From Pelorhabdus rhamnosifermentans (GTDB taxonomy: Bacteria > Bacillota > Negativicutes > UMGS1260), in NCBI RefSeq assembly GCF_018835585.1, contig NZ_JAHGVE010000018.1:41288-105287 (forward strand): DNA of 64,000 nt, given 5' to 3'. The translations under genes and the position numbers were made by a program. Of the stretch, positions 25,637 through 36,667 are shown piece by piece (position 1 is the stretch's first letter; each line of letters opens with the position of its first letter). The notes beneath the pieces are model-generated. The model ran no database searches. It had not been told where the DNA came from and was given only the letters and a program-made list of their open reading frames with translations.

Positions 25637-26641
25637 ATGCAAACTGTATTTCGTGGCAGACATTTTATTAATTTAGAGGATTTTACAAAAGAAGAAGTTG
25701 ACAGCATGCTTGACGTGTCGTTTGACCTCAAGAAAAGTTTTGCTATGGGTGTTCCCACCCCTTATTTACTCTATCAAACAATGTTTTTGATGTTTTTTGA
25801 GCAATCGACACGCACGCGAAATTCTATGGAAGCTGGTATTGCCCAGCTTGGTGGACATGCCAACTTTCTTGATGCAAGCAATATGCAAGTGGCTCATGGT
25901 GAAACAGCTAAAGATACGGCGATCATCTTATCACGATTTGGTCATGCCATTGCCTGTCGTTATTGCAATTGGGGGTATGGCAATAAATATTTGAATGAAA
26001 TGGCCCAATGGTCAACCAAGCCTATTATGAATCTGCAATGCGATTTGTATCACCCTTTCCAGGCACTAGCCGATCTCATGACACTCAAAGAAAAAATTGG
26101 TTCGTTAAAGCGGACCAGAATATCGATTATCTGGGCTTATGCGGAGAGTCATAAAAAACCAATTTCAGTACCTGTTTCACAACTTTTGTTATTTCCTCGC
26201 TATGGTATGGATGTCACACTGGCCCATCCGAAAGGCTGGGAACTGCCTGAGTGGGTCATTGAGCAAGCGCGAGCGAATGCGTTTCAATATGGCGGCACTG
26301 TAACTGTAACGGACAATGAAGCGCAGGCCTATGAAGGGGCTCATGTGATCATTCCGAAAAATTGGGGCAACTGGGTTACGGATCAAACAGGTGCCAGCTT
26401 AGCTGGTGCTGCAAAAGTTGTTGATGATAAGCTTATGGCGCAGAAATCCTGGAAATGCACCCAGGCCAAAATTGCGACAGCTGATAAAAATGTGCTCTAC
26501 ATGCATGCACTTCCTGCTGACAGGAATAATGAAGTAGAAGAGTCTGTGATTGACGGCCCTCATTCGATTGTCTATGATGAAGCGGAAAATCGGATTCATA
26601 CGGCTAAAGCTGTTATGACGCTGCTTATGGGTGGCAGATAA
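25637..26641 (+). CDS. ygeW: YgeW, knotted carbamoyltransferase of the ATCase/OTCase family
   Basis: This 334-residue transcarbamylase-fold protein has the carbamoyl-phosphate site FEQSTRTRNS, where the usual STRTR/T is intact, and HALPADRN. YgeW proteins are distinct from ornithine and aspartate carbamoyltransferases; here the likely job is phosphorolysis of a ureido intermediate, giving diaminopropionate (for YgeX) and carbamoyl phosphate (for YqeA). The RBS is TGGAGGAG; the gene is 62 bp after ygeY. Confidence 0.9.
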   Translation: MQTVFRGRHFINLEDFTKEEVDSMLDVSFDLKKSFAMGVPTPYLLYQTMFLMFFEQSTRTRNSMEAGIAQLGGHANFLDASNMQVAHGETAKDTAIILSRFGHAIACRYCNWGYGNKYLNEMAQWSTKPIMNLQCDLYHPFQALADLMTLKEKIGSLKRTRISIIWAYAESHKKPISVPVSQLLLFPRYGMDVTLAHPKGWELPEWVIEQARANAFQYGGTVTVTDNEAQAYEGAHVIIPKNWGNWVTDQTGASLAGAAKVVDDKLMAQKSWKCTQAKIATADKNVLYMHALPADRNNEVEESVIDGPHSIVYDEAENRIHTAKAVMTLLMGGR

Positions 26642-26642
26642 G

Positions 26643-28037
26643 ATGGGAATTGTCTTACAAGGCGGGACAGTTGTAACTGCGACAGATTGTTATCAAGGCG
26701 ATGTGAGACTAGAGGGTGAAAAAATTGCGGCCATCGGATCGCAGGTGATTCAACCGGACGATGAGGTTATTTCTGTAAACGGCTGTTATCTTTTTCCCGG
26801 TGGGATCGATACACATACGCATTTCGACTTAAATACAGGTACAACGGTGACAGCGGATGATTTTTCCAGTGGCACGGCGGCGGCTGTGCTTGGCGGAACA
26901 ACGACGATTCTTGATTTTGCAACACAAAATAAGGGAGAGACATTACAGCAGGCCGTGGAAAATTGGCAGCAGAAAGCAGTCGGTAAGAGTTATAGCGATT
27001 TTGGTTTTCATATGGCCATTACAGACTGGCATGAGCAGATAGAGCAAGAAATGTTTCATTTAGTCCATGATGAGGGCATTTCATCCTTCAAATTATATTT
27101 GGCCTATAAAGGCACCCTTCAAGTCGATGATGGTGTGTTGTTTGCCGCATTAAAGCGCAGCCCCCAAATAGGTGCTTTGATGGCATTTCACTGTGAAAAC
27201 GGCGATGTTATTAGTCAACTAATCAAGGAAAAACTCGCGCAAGGTCTGGTTTCTCCGCGCTATCATCCGATTAGCCATCCTGCTGCTGCGGAACAGGAAG
27301 CTGTAGCACGTGTGCTTTCCTTGGCAGAAATTGCGCGTGCTCCTGCTTATATTGTTCATGTAAGTTGCGCTAGTGCTTTAGAAAGCATTGCTGCTGCGCG
27401 AAATCGTGGTGTAGAAGTGTATGCAGAATCGTGTCCTCAATATTTGCTGCTTCATGAGTCTTGTTATGAGACAGACGATTTTACTGCGGCTAAATACGTT
27501 ATGTCACCACCGCTGCGGTTGATGAGTGACACACAGGCGTTATGGACGGGACTGAGTCGTGGCGCAATTAATACACTGGGTACGGACCACTGTTCCTTTA
27601 ATTATGCGGGACAAAAAGACTTGGGAATCCATGATTTTAGTAAAATTCCTAATGGCATACCAGGTGTGGAGAATCGCCTGGGATTGATGTATACTTATGG
27701 CGTTCTGACAGGGAAGATTACGTTGAATCAGTTTGTGGCATTAATAGCTACAAATGGGGCCAAACTATTTGGCCTGTTTCCGCAAAAAGGGACGATTGCA
27801 CCAGGAAGTGATGCCGATATTGTTGTTTGGGACCCGACTTATCGTGGGATGATTCGTCAGGAAACCCTTCGGCAGCGCGTGGATTACACACCTTATGAAA
27901 GGTTTGCTCAGACAGGAAAGGCCCGTCATGTTTTTTTGCGCGGCAGACAAGTCGTCGTCAGTGGCAAGCTGCAAGAAGAACCTAGCGGGCGTTATTTGTT
28001 CCGCAAACCCTTTTACTCGGAGACTGTAAAAAATTAG
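26643..28037 (+). CDS. hyuA: Dihydropyrimidinase/hydantoinase
   Basis: This cyclic amidase opens hydantoin-like or dihydropyrimidine rings. The 464-residue protein has GGIDTHTHFD (metal ligands), FKLYLAYKG with the lysine that is carboxylated in this family, HCENGD, IVHVSCASA and LGTDHCSF. The ATG at 26643 is two bases past the ygeW stop; an in-frame GTG at 26631 would give four more residues. It is the third gene of the ygeY unit and takes the place hyuA/ygeZ has in E. coli. Confidence 0.9.
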   Translation: MGIVLQGGTVVTATDCYQGDVRLEGEKIAAIGSQVIQPDDEVISVNGCYLFPGGIDTHTHFDLNTGTTVTADDFSSGTAAAVLGGTTTILDFATQNKGETLQQAVENWQQKAVGKSYSDFGFHMAITDWHEQIEQEMFHLVHDEGISSFKLYLAYKGTLQVDDGVLFAALKRSPQIGALMAFHCENGDVISQLIKEKLAQGLVSPRYHPISHPAAAEQEAVARVLSLAEIARAPAYIVHVSCASALESIAAARNRGVEVYAESCPQYLLLHESCYETDDFTAAKYVMSPPLRLMSDTQALWTGLSRGAINTLGTDHCSFNYAGQKDLGIHDFSKIPNGIPGVENRLGLMYTYGVLTGKITLNQFVALIATNGAKLFGLFPQKGTIAPGSDADIVVWDPTYRGMIRQETLRQRVDYTPYERFAQTGKARHVFLRGRQVVVSGKLQEEPSGRYLFRKPFYSETVKN

Positions 28038-28137
28038 CTCAAACTAAATGACGAAAAAATTAATGTCCTTAAAGGATTGAGCGAGGCTGAGCAAGAAATC
28101 TATCAAGAGAATTTGTGTTCCTAGTCGGAGGTTTTCC

Positions 28138-28932
28138 ATGAGTAGATTGATTTTAATCAAAGGAGCAGGTGATTTAGCCACAGGGATCGCCCATCGGCTT
28201 TATCGGTCGGGTTTTCTTGTTGTCATGACTGAGCTTGCTCAGCCCACTGTCATTCGGCGTCCCGTAGCTTTTGCTGAGGCTGTCTATCGAGGACGGACAG
28301 AGGTGGAAGGTGTTACAGCCGTGCGCACGGAAATGGATGGTCTTGCTGCCACGTTTGAACAGGACGCCATTCCTGTTGTTGTCGATGAAACAGGAAGGTG
28401 TGTGCAAGAAAGAAACTGGGCGGCTGTTGTGGATGCCATTCTCGCCAAGCGTAATATTGCGACGGCTTTGACAGATGCTCCGCTTGTTGTTGGCGTAGGG
28501 CCGGGATTTACCGTAGGGAAAGATGTGCATTTTGTTGTAGAGACCAAGCGCGGTCATGATTTGGGACGAGTACTTTTGTCAGGGACGGCTGCTCCCAATA
28601 CAGCCATTCCTGGCAATATTGGTGGTTATACGATTGAACGGTTGCTCCAGTCACCTTGTGCAGGTGTTTTTCAAGGCATGAAGAATATTGGTGATATTGT
28701 AAGAAAAGGCGAAGTCGTTGCAACTGTGGAGAAGCAGCCTGTGCCTGCTAAGATTGGCGGTGTTTTAAGAGGGTTGCTTAGAAGTGGCCTGACCGTTCAG
28801 GAGGGGATGAAAATCGGGGATATTGATCCACGGAGTTGCCGGGAATACTGTTTTACTATTTCTGATAAGGCCCGAGCCGTTGGTGGCGGCGTGCTGGAAG
28901 CCTTGCTTATGAGTAGATTGACTGGCGAGTAG
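28138..28932 (+). CDS. yqeB: YqeB/EF2563 family selenium-dependent molybdenum hydroxylase maturation protein
   Basis: This 264-residue protein of the YqeB family is found only with selenium-dependent molybdenum hydroxylases and thought to help load the labile selenium/sulfur on the Mo cofactor. It starts with LIKGAGDLATGIAHRLYRSG, a Rossmann-like motif, and has VVGVGPGFTVGKDVHFVVET. It heads a maturation group with the two XdhC-like genes. The preceding 100 bp has no promoter that I recognise. Confidence 0.88.
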   Translation: MSRLILIKGAGDLATGIAHRLYRSGFLVVMTELAQPTVIRRPVAFAEAVYRGRTEVEGVTAVRTEMDGLAATFEQDAIPVVVDETGRCVQERNWAAVVDAILAKRNIATALTDAPLVVGVGPGFTVGKDVHFVVETKRGHDLGRVLLSGTAAPNTAIPGNIGGYTIERLLQSPCAGVFQGMKNIGDIVRKGEVVATVEKQPVPAKIGGVLRGLLRSGLTVQEGMKIGDIDPRSCREYCFTISDKARAVGGGVLEALLMSRLTGE

Positions 28933-28950
28933 TCAAGAGGAGGAATCAAA

Positions 28951-29730
28951 TTGGCGCAGTTTGAACAATTGTTTGAGGCAACCCAAGATCATCCGGAAGT
29001 GCAAGTTCTAACACTCGTGCGAGCCCTGCCTGACCAGGTTCAGTCTGTGGGGGAGATGCTGCTTCTTTATCCTGATGGGCGTAGCGACGGTTGTCTCATT
29101 GATCAAAATTTTACAGATGAAGTGTTGCGGCATCTTCAGGAACAGGTGTGGCAAGGTCCCCGTTTACTTGAATTTGCTGAAGGAAAACAGCAGGTCTTTT
29201 GGGACAAGTGGTTGGATCGGCGCAAAGCTGTTGTTCTTGGCGGCGGTCATATTAGTCAGCCCCTTGTGCAATTTTTAGCACAACTTGATTTTGATGTGAC
29301 TGTTGTGGATGATCGACCTGATTTTGCCAATGAGGCGCGGTTCCCTGAGGCTCAGCGAGTTGTGTGCAATAGCTTTGCTCAAGGCATTACGGATTTGCAA
29401 TCTGAAATGAATGACCAGACGGCTGTTGTCATTGTGACGCGCGGCCATCGCTATGATCTGGAATGTTTAAGAAAAATATTAGCCATCCCGGTTGGGTATC
29501 TCGGCATGATCGGCAGTAAGCGCCGGGTTCGGGAAATTGTCCACTTGCTTGTTGAAGAAGGCTTTTCACCTGCTTTGCTGCAAAAAGTTTATGCACCTAT
29601 CGGCATTGATCTTGGCGGGGCAATGCCTGCCGAAATCGCACTAAGTATTGCTGCTGAAATTATTGCAGTCTTTAATCAGGGATCACTGCGATTTCTCACT
29701 CAAACAGGAAAGGCTGAACATCATGAATAA
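28951..29730 (+). CDS. XdhC/CoxI family maturation factor, Rossmann-domain protein
   Basis: This 259-residue protein belongs to the XdhC (CoxF/CoxI) accessory family that inserts or sulfurates Mo cofactor in xanthine dehydrogenases. The C-terminal NAD-binding domain is clear: VVLGGGHISQPLVQFLAQL, VTRGHRYDLECLRKIL and GMIGSKRRVREI. The first 90 residues look like a degenerate CoxI domain lacking the usual STPR/GGG motifs. The start is TTG, fixed by AAGAGGAGG. It overlaps the next gene, which supplies the missing N-terminal domain. Confidence 0.85.
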   Translation: MAQFEQLFEATQDHPEVQVLTLVRALPDQVQSVGEMLLLYPDGRSDGCLIDQNFTDEVLRHLQEQVWQGPRLLEFAEGKQQVFWDKWLDRRKAVVLGGGHISQPLVQFLAQLDFDVTVVDDRPDFANEARFPEAQRVVCNSFAQGITDLQSEMNDQTAVVIVTRGHRYDLECLRKILAIPVGYLGMIGSKRRVREIVHLLVEEGFSPALLQKVYAPIGIDLGGAMPAEIALSIAAEIIAVFNQGSLRFLTQTGKAEHHE

Positions 29731-30034
29731 ACAAGTGCTTGAAAAGGTATGTGAGTTACAAAAAGCAGGCCAAAAAGGTGCATTAGTGACGATTATTCGG
29801 ACCTGGGGTTCGACACCACGCAAGGCGGGCAGTAAAATGGTTGTCCAGCCTGACGGGGCTATGACCGGTTCCATTGGCGGCGGCTGCGCCGAAGCGGCAG
29901 TTCGTTTACAGGCGTTATCTGCCATGGATGAAGGGCGTTCTTTTGTTTATAAAGTGGATATGCTGCAGTCTGTTGCCGCTGATGAAGGTATGGTCTGTGG
30001 CGGTGTCATGGATGTATTTATTCAAATGATTTGA
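29723..30034 (+). CDS. XdhC N-terminal (CoxI) domain protein
   Basis: This 103-residue protein corresponds to the N-terminal half of XdhC: VTIIRTWGSTPRKAGSKMVV, TGSIGGGCAEAAV and the cysteine motif GMVCGGVMDVFIQ. It begins 8 bp inside the previous gene with AGGAAAGG upstream. Together the two make a split XdhC maturation factor. A longer in-frame extension upstream has no ribosome site. It ends the purine island; a hairpin follows. Confidence 0.85.
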   Translation: MNKQVLEKVCELQKAGQKGALVTIIRTWGSTPRKAGSKMVVQPDGAMTGSIGGGCAEAAVRLQALSAMDEGRSFVYKVDMLQSVAADEGMVCGGVMDVFIQMI

Positions 30035-30054
30035 TTGGAGTCGAAGGGGCTTGA

Positions 30055-30097
30055 GAGCAGGACTGTGTAGTTCCTAAGGAACTGTACAGTCCTGCTC
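30055..30097 (+). terminator. Hairpin ending the purine island
   Basis: GAGCAGGACTGT (30055-30066) pairs with ACAGTCCTGCTC (30086-30097), with AGTTCC/GGAACT continuing the stem inside. A modest T-rich stretch follows (CTTTTCTTATTT). It separates the purine genes from pcrA. Confidence 0.8.
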
Positions 30098-30211
30098 TTG
30101 TCTAGGCTTTTCTTATTTAGGGGCAGGTTTACAATCAATTGAGTCGAATAATTTACAGTTAGGGTTTAGCAAATGTGTCATTTGGCGTATTGGAAGGGGT
30201 AGTGAACGATT

Positions 30212-32623
30212 TTGGCATTAAATCAATCGGAAATTACAGAATATCAGTTATTAAGGGGAAAGCTAAAAGAACAATTTTTGGCGGGACTCAATGGTGCTCA
30301 GCAGCAGGCTGTCATCCAAACAAGGGGACCGCAACTCATTATGGCAGGAGCTGGCAGTGGTAAGACACGGGTCTTAGTTCATAAAATTGCCTATTTGCTT
30401 CGTTATGGAAACGATGAAGCAGAAGATTTGCCGCCGGCTTATTTTTCTGCGGCTGATATGGCTGTACTTCGCCAAGTGGTTCAGCAACCTCAAGCGTTAA
30501 ATAATCTTGATGCGCGTACAGAGCAATTGCTTGCGCAGGGAATAAAGCCATGGCAGATTTTGGCCATTACATTTACAAATAAAGCAGCGGCTGAAATGAA
30601 AGATCGTGTAGCTGCTCTTGTGGGAACGGCGGCCAAAGACATTTGGCTGAGTACATTTCATGCTTTTTGTGCGAAATTTTTACGTTATGAAATTGATCAT
30701 GTCAATGGCTATAGTCGTAATTTTAATATTTATGACAGCTCTGATACGTTAAATGTCATAAAGAATTGCTTAAAAGAACTCAATCTCGATGATAAGCATT
30801 TTCCGGCCAATTCCATGGCTGCCGCCATTTCCAATGCCAAAAATTCTTTGCAGGGGCCGAGGGAGTTCACGGATGCCGCCGATAATTTTCATGACCAAAA
30901 GGTAGCGGAGATCTATCAGCTTTATCACGATAAGTTGCTGCGTAGTAATGCCTTAGATTTTGATGATTTACTCATGGTTACGGTGCGTTTGCTGGAAGAA
31001 AATCAAGCCGTACGGGAAAAATACCAAGAAAAGTTTCGCTATATTTTAATTGACGAATATCAGGATACCAACCGGGCGCAATATCAGTTAGCGCGGCTGT
31101 TGGCGGCAAAACATCGCAACATCTGTGTTGTAGGCGATGCCGACCAAAGTATTTATGGCTGGCGCGGTGCCGATATCCGTAACATTCTTGATTTTGAGTC
31201 GGATTATCCTGATGCCGTTGTGATTAAATTGGAACAAAATTATCGCTCTGTGACAACGATTCTGGATGCAGCGAATGCCGTCATCGAGAATAATACTGAT
31301 CGGAAACCGAAAAAACTAATTAGTACGCGAGAGCAAGGCGAACCGATTCCTTATTATTTGGCTTATGACGAACGGGATGAAGCGCAGTATGTGACAGAGA
31401 ATATTACGAAGTTGAATAGTATTCATCAGATTCCTTATGGTGATGTGGCTGTGCTCTACCGGACAAATGCGCAGTCGCGTGTCATTGAGGAAGCTTTTAT
31501 GAGGCAGGGCATTCCTTATACGATGGTGGGAGGACTGAAATTCTACGACCGTAAGGAAATTAAAGATATTTTGGCTTATTTAAAAGTAATTTATAATCCG
31601 GCGGACATGGTAAGCTTAAGTCGTATTATTAATGTTCCCAAACGCGGGATTGGTGCGGCTAGCATCGATAAAATGCTGGCTGTGGCGGCAGAAAACGATC
31701 TTACCCTGTTCGATGTCATTTCTAATACCGATCAGGTGCCACGGCTCACAGCCAAGGTAAAACAAAAGTGCGAAGATTTGTCTGCATTGATTTTTACGCT
31801 TATGGGCGATTTAAATACGCTTTCTGTGCGGGATATTATTGAAAAAGTGATTGAAACGTCCGGTTATTTGGCAGAATTACAACAAGAAGGTACAGATCAA
31901 AGCGAGTCGCGTATTGAGAACATTAAAGAACTCTTAACTGTGGCCCGTGATTTTGCGAAAGACGAGGAACTGGAAAATAATTTGGAAAATTTTCTTGAAC
32001 GTGTCGCTCTTGTATCAGATTTGGATACGGCTGAGTTTGTCGAAGAAAAGGTTACCTTAATGACGCTCCATTCAGCCAAAGGTCTGGAATTTCGTGCAGC
32101 TTTTCTCATTGGGCTGGAAGAAGGCATCTTCCCTCATTCAAGGGCTTTAATGAATGAAGAGGAGTTAGAAGAAGAACGTCGACTGTGTTATGTGGGAATT
32201 ACGCGGGCCAAAGAAAAGTTGTATTTGACAAGCGCTAAAATGCGAACCATTTATGGTCGGACGCAAATGTCAGGGCCCTCACGGTTTATTCAGGAGATTC
32301 CGCCTGAACTGGTTGATCGGCAAATCAAAGCCAAGGCAACCTCTTTTGCAGCTACGCGTAGCAGGGACATGCATTCGCCAGTGCGTACGGGTCAGCGGCC
32401 TTCCTTTTCATTGCCTCCTGCGGTTACCATCCGTTCGTCTGTATCAAATGTGAAAAGTACCTTCGACTGGAAGGTTGGGGAAAAAGCGCAGCATGTAAAG
32501 TACGGCACAGGCACGGTAGTCAGCGTGAAAGGAACAGGGGAAGAACAGGAGATTACCATTGCTTTTCCGGCAGTAGGCGTTAAACCTTTTATGGTAAAAT
32601 ATGCGCCTTTAACACGAGCATAA
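30212..32623 (+). CDS. pcrA: ATP-dependent DNA helicase, PcrA/UvrD type
   Basis: This superfamily 1 3'-5' helicase acts in nucleotide-excision repair and replication. It is 803 residues with Walker A GAGSGKT (K51), AITFTNKAA, LIDEYQDTN, ADQSIYGWRGAD, EQNYRS, TLHSAKGLEF and VGITRAKE, plus a Tudor-like C-terminal KYGTGTVVSVKG. Between motifs I and Ia it carries about 40 extra residues compared with textbook PcrA (region RYGNDEAEDLPP to QGIKPWQ). The start is TTG behind GGAAGGGG. In related genomes ligA and gatCAB follow. Confidence 0.93.
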   Translation: MALNQSEITEYQLLRGKLKEQFLAGLNGAQQQAVIQTRGPQLIMAGAGSGKTRVLVHKIAYLLRYGNDEAEDLPPAYFSAADMAVLRQVVQQPQALNNLDARTEQLLAQGIKPWQILAITFTNKAAAEMKDRVAALVGTAAKDIWLSTFHAFCAKFLRYEIDHVNGYSRNFNIYDSSDTLNVIKNCLKELNLDDKHFPANSMAAAISNAKNSLQGPREFTDAADNFHDQKVAEIYQLYHDKLLRSNALDFDDLLMVTVRLLEENQAVREKYQEKFRYILIDEYQDTNRAQYQLARLLAAKHRNICVVGDADQSIYGWRGADIRNILDFESDYPDAVVIKLEQNYRSVTTILDAANAVIENNTDRKPKKLISTREQGEPIPYYLAYDERDEAQYVTENITKLNSIHQIPYGDVAVLYRTNAQSRVIEEAFMRQGIPYTMVGGLKFYDRKEIKDILAYLKVIYNPADMVSLSRIINVPKRGIGAASIDKMLAVAAENDLTLFDVISNTDQVPRLTAKVKQKCEDLSALIFTLMGDLNTLSVRDIIEKVIETSGYLAELQQEGTDQSESRIENIKELLTVARDFAKDEELENNLENFLERVALVSDLDTAEFVEEKVTLMTLHSAKGLEFRAAFLIGLEEGIFPHSRALMNEEELEEERRLCYVGITRAKEKLYLTSAKMRTIYGRTQMSGPSRFIQEIPPELVDRQIKAKATSFAATRSRDMHSPVRTGQRPSFSLPPAVTIRSSVSNVKSTFDWKVGEKAQHVKYGTGTVVSVKGTGEEQEITIAFPAVGVKPFMVKYAPLTRA

Positions 32624-32725
32624 GAGGGAGTGCTCAGACAGGGAGTGACACGCGGTGATGGTGATTTATGTTTAAAACGGAAATTGTCTAGATGTATGTT
32701 CTTTATGAATGATGAAATACCATTT

Positions 32726-32750
32726 TTTACTGTAGCTTAGCCACAGTAAA
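32726..32750 (+). repeat. Short inverted repeat upstream of ligA
   Basis: TTTACTGT (32726-32733) and ACAGTAAA (32743-32750) flank a 9-nt spacer, about 30 bp before the ligA start. It may be an operator or weak terminator; no function can be assigned. Confidence 0.4.
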
Positions 32751-32761
32751 TTAGACAGTAA

Positions 32762-34984
<2,223 letters not shown>

Positions 34985-35059
34985 CCACAAATCCATTTGT
35001 TAGAAACTTAATATTCAAACCTAAAAAAGTTTACCTAACTTCATATTTGCAGAGTTATA

Positions 35060-35096
35060 AAAACAAAGGGGCACATAAAAGTGCCTCTTTGTTTTT
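35060..35096 (+). terminator. Intrinsic terminator after ligA
   Basis: AAAACAAAGGGGCAC (35060-35074), loop ATAAAA, then GTGCCTCTTTGTTTTT (35081-35096): a strong stem ending in a T-run, 75 bp after ligA. The A-rich left arm would let it act in both directions. Confidence 0.88.
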
Positions 35097-35202
35097 CCAG
35101 CGAGCGAATGTATCTCTATTTGTGATATTTGTATTAAAAGATAAGCTTCATTTTTAATAAAGTAGCTAAGAAATTTTAGAGGAGTAAAAAGTTTAGTTTT
35201 CG

Positions 35203-35231
35203 TTGACAAATAAGTGAATAAAGACTATATT
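35203..35231 (+). promoter_or_regulatory. Sigma-A promoter for the aminotransferase unit
   Basis: TTGACA at 35203-35208 and TATATT at 35226-35231 are separated by exactly 17 bp. The predicted leader of about 135 nt to the aminotransferase ATG contains an additional ribosome-site-like GGAGGTGAT at 35282 without a convincing gene. The remainder of 34985-35374 holds only the terminator. Confidence 0.75.
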
Positions 35232-35374
35232 TAGAATAGTTAAACATTGTATACAAAGTGCAAAATACAAAATACGATAGTGGAGGTGATGTTCTAGACT
35301 TTTATCGCATCAGAGAACAGATATTGATAAATGGTTGTCTATTGTTTTTCAAAAAAATGAACAAAGGAGGACGT

Positions 35375-36613
35375 ATGTCACAAAGCAGACTTGCAGTGCA
35401 TTCTCAGGGAAAAGTTTTTATTGATGAAGTTTTTGATGCAGTTGCAGCCGCCGGGCGAGCAACTGCTAAATACGGCAAAGAAGAGGTGATCAATGCAACG
35501 ATTGGCACATTATGCGATGAACAGGCAAAGATAGTCTTTCTTCCAACCGTAGAAAAAGCATTTCGGAGCTTGTCAAATGACGACATTGCTGCTTATGGCA
35601 GTGTGAGAGGGTTGCCGGAATATTTGTCGGCCACCATTGAACAGACTTTCGGTAATTATAAGCCTGAGGGTTATATTGAAGCTGTAGCCACTGCCGGTGG
35701 TGCCGGAGCGGTACATAATATCATTTGGAATTATTCCAATATTGGCGATGCCGTTTTAACGCACGACTGGTATTGGCAGCCATATACAGCAATTTGTAGT
35801 GATATCACGAGAAGATTAGAAACCTTTGCGCTTCATGATGAGAATCTACGGTTTAACATCCAATCATTTGAAGCAAAAGTTCATGAATTGATTATAAAGC
35901 AAGATAATCTCGTCATAGTTTTGAATACGCCTAACCATAATCCTACAGGCTATAGCCTGACTGACCCAGAGTGGGATCAGGTAATTCATATTATTAAACA
36001 CTATGCTGTGGGCCAGAAAACGATTGTACTTCTTATTGATTCCGCCTACATGGATTACTTACCCAATGCGGATAAGGGAAGAGCTTTTATCAAGAAGTTT
36101 AGTAATTTATCGAAAAATATATTGGTTACTTTTGCTTTTAGCATGTCCAAAGGATTTACCATGTATGGACAACGCACAGGGGCGGCCATTGGTGTGTCAT
36201 CAGACAAGAATGTGATTGATGAATTTGTCAATGCAACAACAATCACTTGTCGAACAAGGTGGTCGAGTGTCAGTCGTGCGGGCATGAAAGTGATGGCAAA
36301 TATCTATAAGGAAGCAGAATTGTTGACTCAACTTGGTCGCGAACGATCACAATATGTAGGATTGCTTCAACGACGCGCGAGTGTTTTTGTTGAAGAAGCT
36401 AAGGCGGCTAAATTGGCGTGCTTACCATATTCCGGCGGATTTTTCCTCAGTGTACCGACTACAAATCCAACGGGGGTAAGTAAGTTGTTGCAGCAAAACA
36501 ATATATTTGCCGTGCCACTTGCCAAAGGGCTGCGAATTGCGGTCTGTGCAGTGCCGATAAAGAAAATGAATGGTTTAGCAACAAAGGTAGCCGAAGCAGT
36601 TGCTGGTTTATAA
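35375..36613 (+). CDS. Class I/II PLP-dependent aminotransferase (aspartate/aromatic type)
   Basis: This 412-residue fold-type I aminotransferase shows the PLP lysine in FSMSKGFTMYGQRTG, the substrate-carboxylate arginine region near the C-terminus, LNTPNHNPTG (cofactor-binding Asn and Pro) and LLIDSAYMDY. The ATG at 35375 follows AAAGGAGGAC; upstream in-frame codons to 35258 lack a ribosome site. It is followed by glutamate dehydrogenase, which would recycle the 2-oxoglutarate/glutamate pair. The exact amino donor cannot be read from sequence. Confidence 0.85.
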   Translation: MSQSRLAVHSQGKVFIDEVFDAVAAAGRATAKYGKEEVINATIGTLCDEQAKIVFLPTVEKAFRSLSNDDIAAYGSVRGLPEYLSATIEQTFGNYKPEGYIEAVATAGGAGAVHNIIWNYSNIGDAVLTHDWYWQPYTAICSDITRRLETFALHDENLRFNIQSFEAKVHELIIKQDNLVIVLNTPNHNPTGYSLTDPEWDQVIHIIKHYAVGQKTIVLLIDSAYMDYLPNADKGRAFIKKFSNLSKNILVTFAFSMSKGFTMYGQRTGAAIGVSSDKNVIDEFVNATTITCRTRWSSVSRAGMKVMANIYKEAELLTQLGRERSQYVGLLQRRASVFVEEAKAAKLACLPYSGGFFLSVPTTNPTGVSKLLQQNNIFAVPLAKGLRIAVCAVPIKKMNGLATKVAEAVAGL

Positions 36614-36667
36614 TCTTTCATTTGCAGCGGCTTTACTATCTAAAATATTATTGAGGAGGTTAAGATT

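Noticed and set aside
28038..28137. Short frame reading LNDEKINVLKGLSEAEQEIY before yqeB
   Set aside because: It has no start codon or ribosome site and is too short to assign; it could be the tail of a lost gene but I cannot support that.
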